The position numbers and the translations under genes are program-made. Below are positions 63,658 to 64,000 of a stretch of 64,000 bases of DNA, piece after piece. The stretch comes from Lampris incognitus. Lineage: Eukaryota > Chordata > Actinopteri > Lampriformes > Lampridae. The DNA lies in the NCBI RefSeq assembly GCF_029633865.1, contig NC_079213.1, forward strand, positions 93,893,682 through 93,957,681, in the 5' to 3' direction. Position 1 is the first letter of the stretch; each line of letters starts with the position of its first letter. The notes beneath the pieces are model-generated. The model had not been told where the DNA came from and made no database searches. It worked only from the letters and a program-made list of their open reading frames with translations.

Positions 63658-64000
63658 TCGGAACAACGGGCAGCCCCCCTCCTGTTCCGGTAGGTTTCCA
63701 TCTGTTTTCCCGCAATACGCAAATGTTAACAGCTCGTCCATCCTTTGGGACTACACACAAATTGAGACAGGCCACCGGAAGGAGTTTTTCCTTCTTTCTT
63801 TTCTCTTTGATTTGAACGGAAGGAGTTCAGTGTTGCACCAAAGAAGTGCCAAGATTGAAATCCAATCCATCGTGTACATCGGTAGTGCCTTTTAGCCAGC
63901 CCAGGCCCTCCAGAGACCTCCTGTCCCTTGTTCCCCCCCCCCCCCCCCCCCCATGAGTGCTGTTATGGAGGAATGCGTTTGTGTGCTTACCCATACCTCT
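63658..64000. other. Downstream end of window, no gene recognised
   Basis: Open frame 63614-63895 has no recognisable similarity and crosses the inverted-repeat end; a C-run lies at 63935-63952. Confidence 0.5.

Overview
The window is vertebrate nuclear DNA, almost certainly from a ray-finned (percomorph-like) teleost. It has GT-AG introns, very long (CA)n/(TG)n/(CT)n microsatellites, fish-type tRNA-derived SINEs, 5'-truncated L2/CR1-type LINEs, Tc1-like and hAT-like DNA elements, and one 200-base run of N (16177-16376), a scaffold gap.

One protein-coding gene fills most of it. It lies on the + strand from about 3.2-3.6 kb to a stop codon at 57217-57219, with a 3' UTR that may run to about 61.75 kb. 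I identify it as arhgef18 (p114RhoGEF / Rho guanine nucleotide exchange factor 18). I could join 31 coding exons by splice site and phase; from 3556 they total 5,093 nt and encode about 1,696 residues without a stop. Protein order: an acidic, serine-rich N-terminal region like the mammalian long isoform; a conserved helix and WYEF box; a lysine/glutamate-rich stretch; a complete C1-type zinc finger split by a 14.5-kb intron; a Ser/Thr/Pro-rich linker; a Dbl-homology (DH) domain; a pleckstrin-homology (PH) domain; a coiled coil; a proline-rich tail; and the terminal EDVIFF typical of ARHGEF18. Which teleost paralogue (a or b) it is cannot be decided here. The true first coding exon is unresolved; a candidate ATG with good context is at 3211.

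The gene probably has an internal promoter. The exon ending at 29627 can start from its own ATG (29483, stop codon upstream) or be entered by splicing at 29521, giving a short form without the C1 finger, like the classical p114 form. A second, weaker candidate alternative first exon is at 27835-27895.

Layout: 1-2.9 kb, foldback and nested hAT-like DNA elements upstream of the gene; 3.2-11.7 kb, N-terminal exons; 11.7-26.2 kb, a giant repeat-rich intron with the N gap, two LINE fragments, a 2.1-kb hAT-like element and several SINEs; 26.2-32.6 kb, C1 end and linker; 35.5-41.1 kb, DH-PH and following exons; 41.1-44.9 kb, an intron made almost wholly of a LINE with a nested SINE; 44.9-48.0 kb, coiled coil; 48.0-54.9 kb, a large intron; 54.9-57.2 kb, C-terminal tail; 57.2-61.75 kb, 3' UTR; 62.6-63.7 kb, an unusual inverted-repeat element with an internal satellite-like array.

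Nine copies of one tRNA-headed SINE of about 430 bp lie in this 64 kb, many with visible target-site duplications. Many microsatellites sit directly against splice sites, including about 196 bp of pure (TC)n ending 10 nt before an exon and a donor site that is itself the start of a (GT)n tract. I found no CRISPR, operon, true tRNA or rRNA feature and no clearly new multi-gene system. The most interesting material is the arhgef18 isoform architecture, the microsatellite-splice-site pattern and the nested mobile elements.
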